From positions 1-6,698 of the forward strand of contig JALWRY010000370.1 in NCBI GenBank assembly GCA_027080445.1: a DNA stretch of 6,698 bases, given 5' to 3'. The number at the start of each line of letters is the position of its first letter. Within the stretch, counting starts at the first letter, position 1. Made by a program: the position numbers and the translations under genes. Under the pieces are notes generated by a model, which saw only the letters and a list, made by a program, of their open reading frames with translations, searched no databases and had not been told where the DNA came from. Origin of the DNA: Thiohalobacter sp. Lineage in GTDB: Bacteria; Pseudomonadota; Gammaproteobacteria; DSM-19610. Positions 6,363-6,698 of the stretch are shown in pieces.

Positions 6363-6403
6363 CGTGCCTCCCGCTCGTGCCGTGTTGTCTCTACGGTGAT
6401 CAT
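6350..6403 (-). CDS. trpL: Candidate trp leader peptide with tandem Trp codons
   Basis: A 17-codon frame reads MITVETTRHEREARWWH and stops at TGA 6352-6350, about 50 nt before trpE. Two adjacent TGG codons (6361-6356) sit two codons before the stop, much as in known tryptophan leader peptides. Its ATG overlaps the gph stop codon (TAATG), so it could be translated by re-initiation after gph. Its own ribosome-binding site is weak (AGGCGG). The Trp codons lie in the 5' arm of a hairpin (6342-6362). Against it: no intrinsic terminator follows, and a competing 8-residue frame (6336-6362) has a stronger GGGAGG upstream. The peptide has no function of its own beyond ribosome stalling, if real. Confidence 0.5.
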   Translation of the reverse strand: MITVETTRHEREARWWH

Positions 6404-6698
6404 TACGCCGCCTGTTCGAGTTCGCCTTTCAGATGGGCGAGGGTTTCAATCACCACATCAGGTTCCGCCACGCGGATGTCCTCGCCGTGGTTGTAGCCAT
6501 ACGGCAGGCAGGCAATCTGGAAGCCTGCCGCGCGCGCGGCCTTAACATCGCTGATCGAGTCGCCAACCATCAACGACCGCTCAGGGCTTACCTTAAAGAA
6601 TTCCGCCGCGTGCAGCAACGGGGCCGGGTGCGGTTTCTTGTGTTCCAGGGTATCACCGCTGACGGCGATGCCCAGATAATTAAAATTACCAAGGTCTT
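6403..6698 (-). CDS. gph: Phosphoglycolate phosphatase, C-terminal part (5' end outside window)
   Basis: Gph is a cytoplasmic HAD-family hydrolase that removes phosphate from 2-phosphoglycolate, a by-product of DNA end repair and of Rubisco oxygenation. Only the last 97 residues are visible; the frame is open to the window edge. HAD motif III is present as HKKPHPAP (Lys followed by Pro), and motif IV as VGDSISD (about 6567-6547), supplying the Mg-binding acidic residues. The segment LPYGYNHGEDI is a hallmark of Gph as opposed to other HAD phosphatases. A CTG/TTG-started short reading of this region is not the real start. Gph directly upstream of trpE is a common gammaproteobacterial arrangement, often preceded by rpe. 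Its stop overlaps the ATG of the candidate trp leader peptide. Confidence 0.93.
   Translation of the reverse strand, partial: DLGNFNYLGIAVSGDTLEHKKPHPAPLLHAAEFFKVSPERSLMVGDSISDVKAARAAGFQIACLPYGYNHGEDIRVAEPDVVIETLAHLKGELEQAA

Noticed and set aside
6297..6402. Intrinsic terminator of a classical trp attenuator
   Set aside because: No GC-rich stem followed by a T-run was found on the minus strand anywhere in the gap.

Overview
The window looks like chromosomal DNA of a gammaproteobacterium. The main evidence is the gene order gph-trpE-trpG-trpD-trpC with a monofunctional trpC (no fused trpF), an arrangement known from pseudomonads and many sulfur-oxidising or other non-enteric gammaproteobacteria. 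The TrpE N-terminus also reads like that group. I cannot name a genus from the sequence alone. Every convincing gene lies on the minus strand, so transcription runs from high to low coordinates.

Region 6297-6698 holds the 3' end of gph (phosphoglycolate phosphatase), then a 106-bp gap before trpE. A 17-codon reading frame in this gap starts on the gph stop codon (TAATG overlap) and ends in Trp-Trp-His-stop. It is a candidate tryptophan leader peptide. Its Trp codons sit in one arm of a predicted hairpin, and a second small hairpin covers the trpE ribosome-binding region. No intrinsic terminator is visible, so if the leader is real it may act on translation rather than by classical termination.

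Region 2384-6296 is a compact trpE-trpG-trpD-trpC operon. It encodes both subunits of anthranilate synthase, anthranilate phosphoribosyltransferase and indole-3-glycerol phosphate synthase, converting chorismate to indole-3-glycerol phosphate. trpE and trpG overlap by 20 nt, trpG and trpD are 3 nt apart, and trpD and trpC are 15 nt apart. All four genes look intact, with the key catalytic motifs present. trpF, trpB and trpA are not in the window.

Region 2198-2355, starting 28 bp after trpC, is a block of seven contiguous units of about 23 bp. Three point one way and four the other, meeting head to head near 2264. They resemble the multiple terminal repeats of IS21-family elements. The inner set is the istA-proximal end of the IS in this window. 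The outer set looks like the end of a second, otherwise missing, related copy.

Region 1-2240 is an IS21-family insertion sequence cut off by the window edge. istA (transposase) is broken: a 47-bp extra segment containing inverted repeats shifts the frame between the N-terminal HTH part and the DDE catalytic part. istB (AAA+ helper ATPase) is intact as far as it is visible. The element is probably not autonomous as it stands. It lies in the same orientation as the trp operon, with no clear terminator in between.
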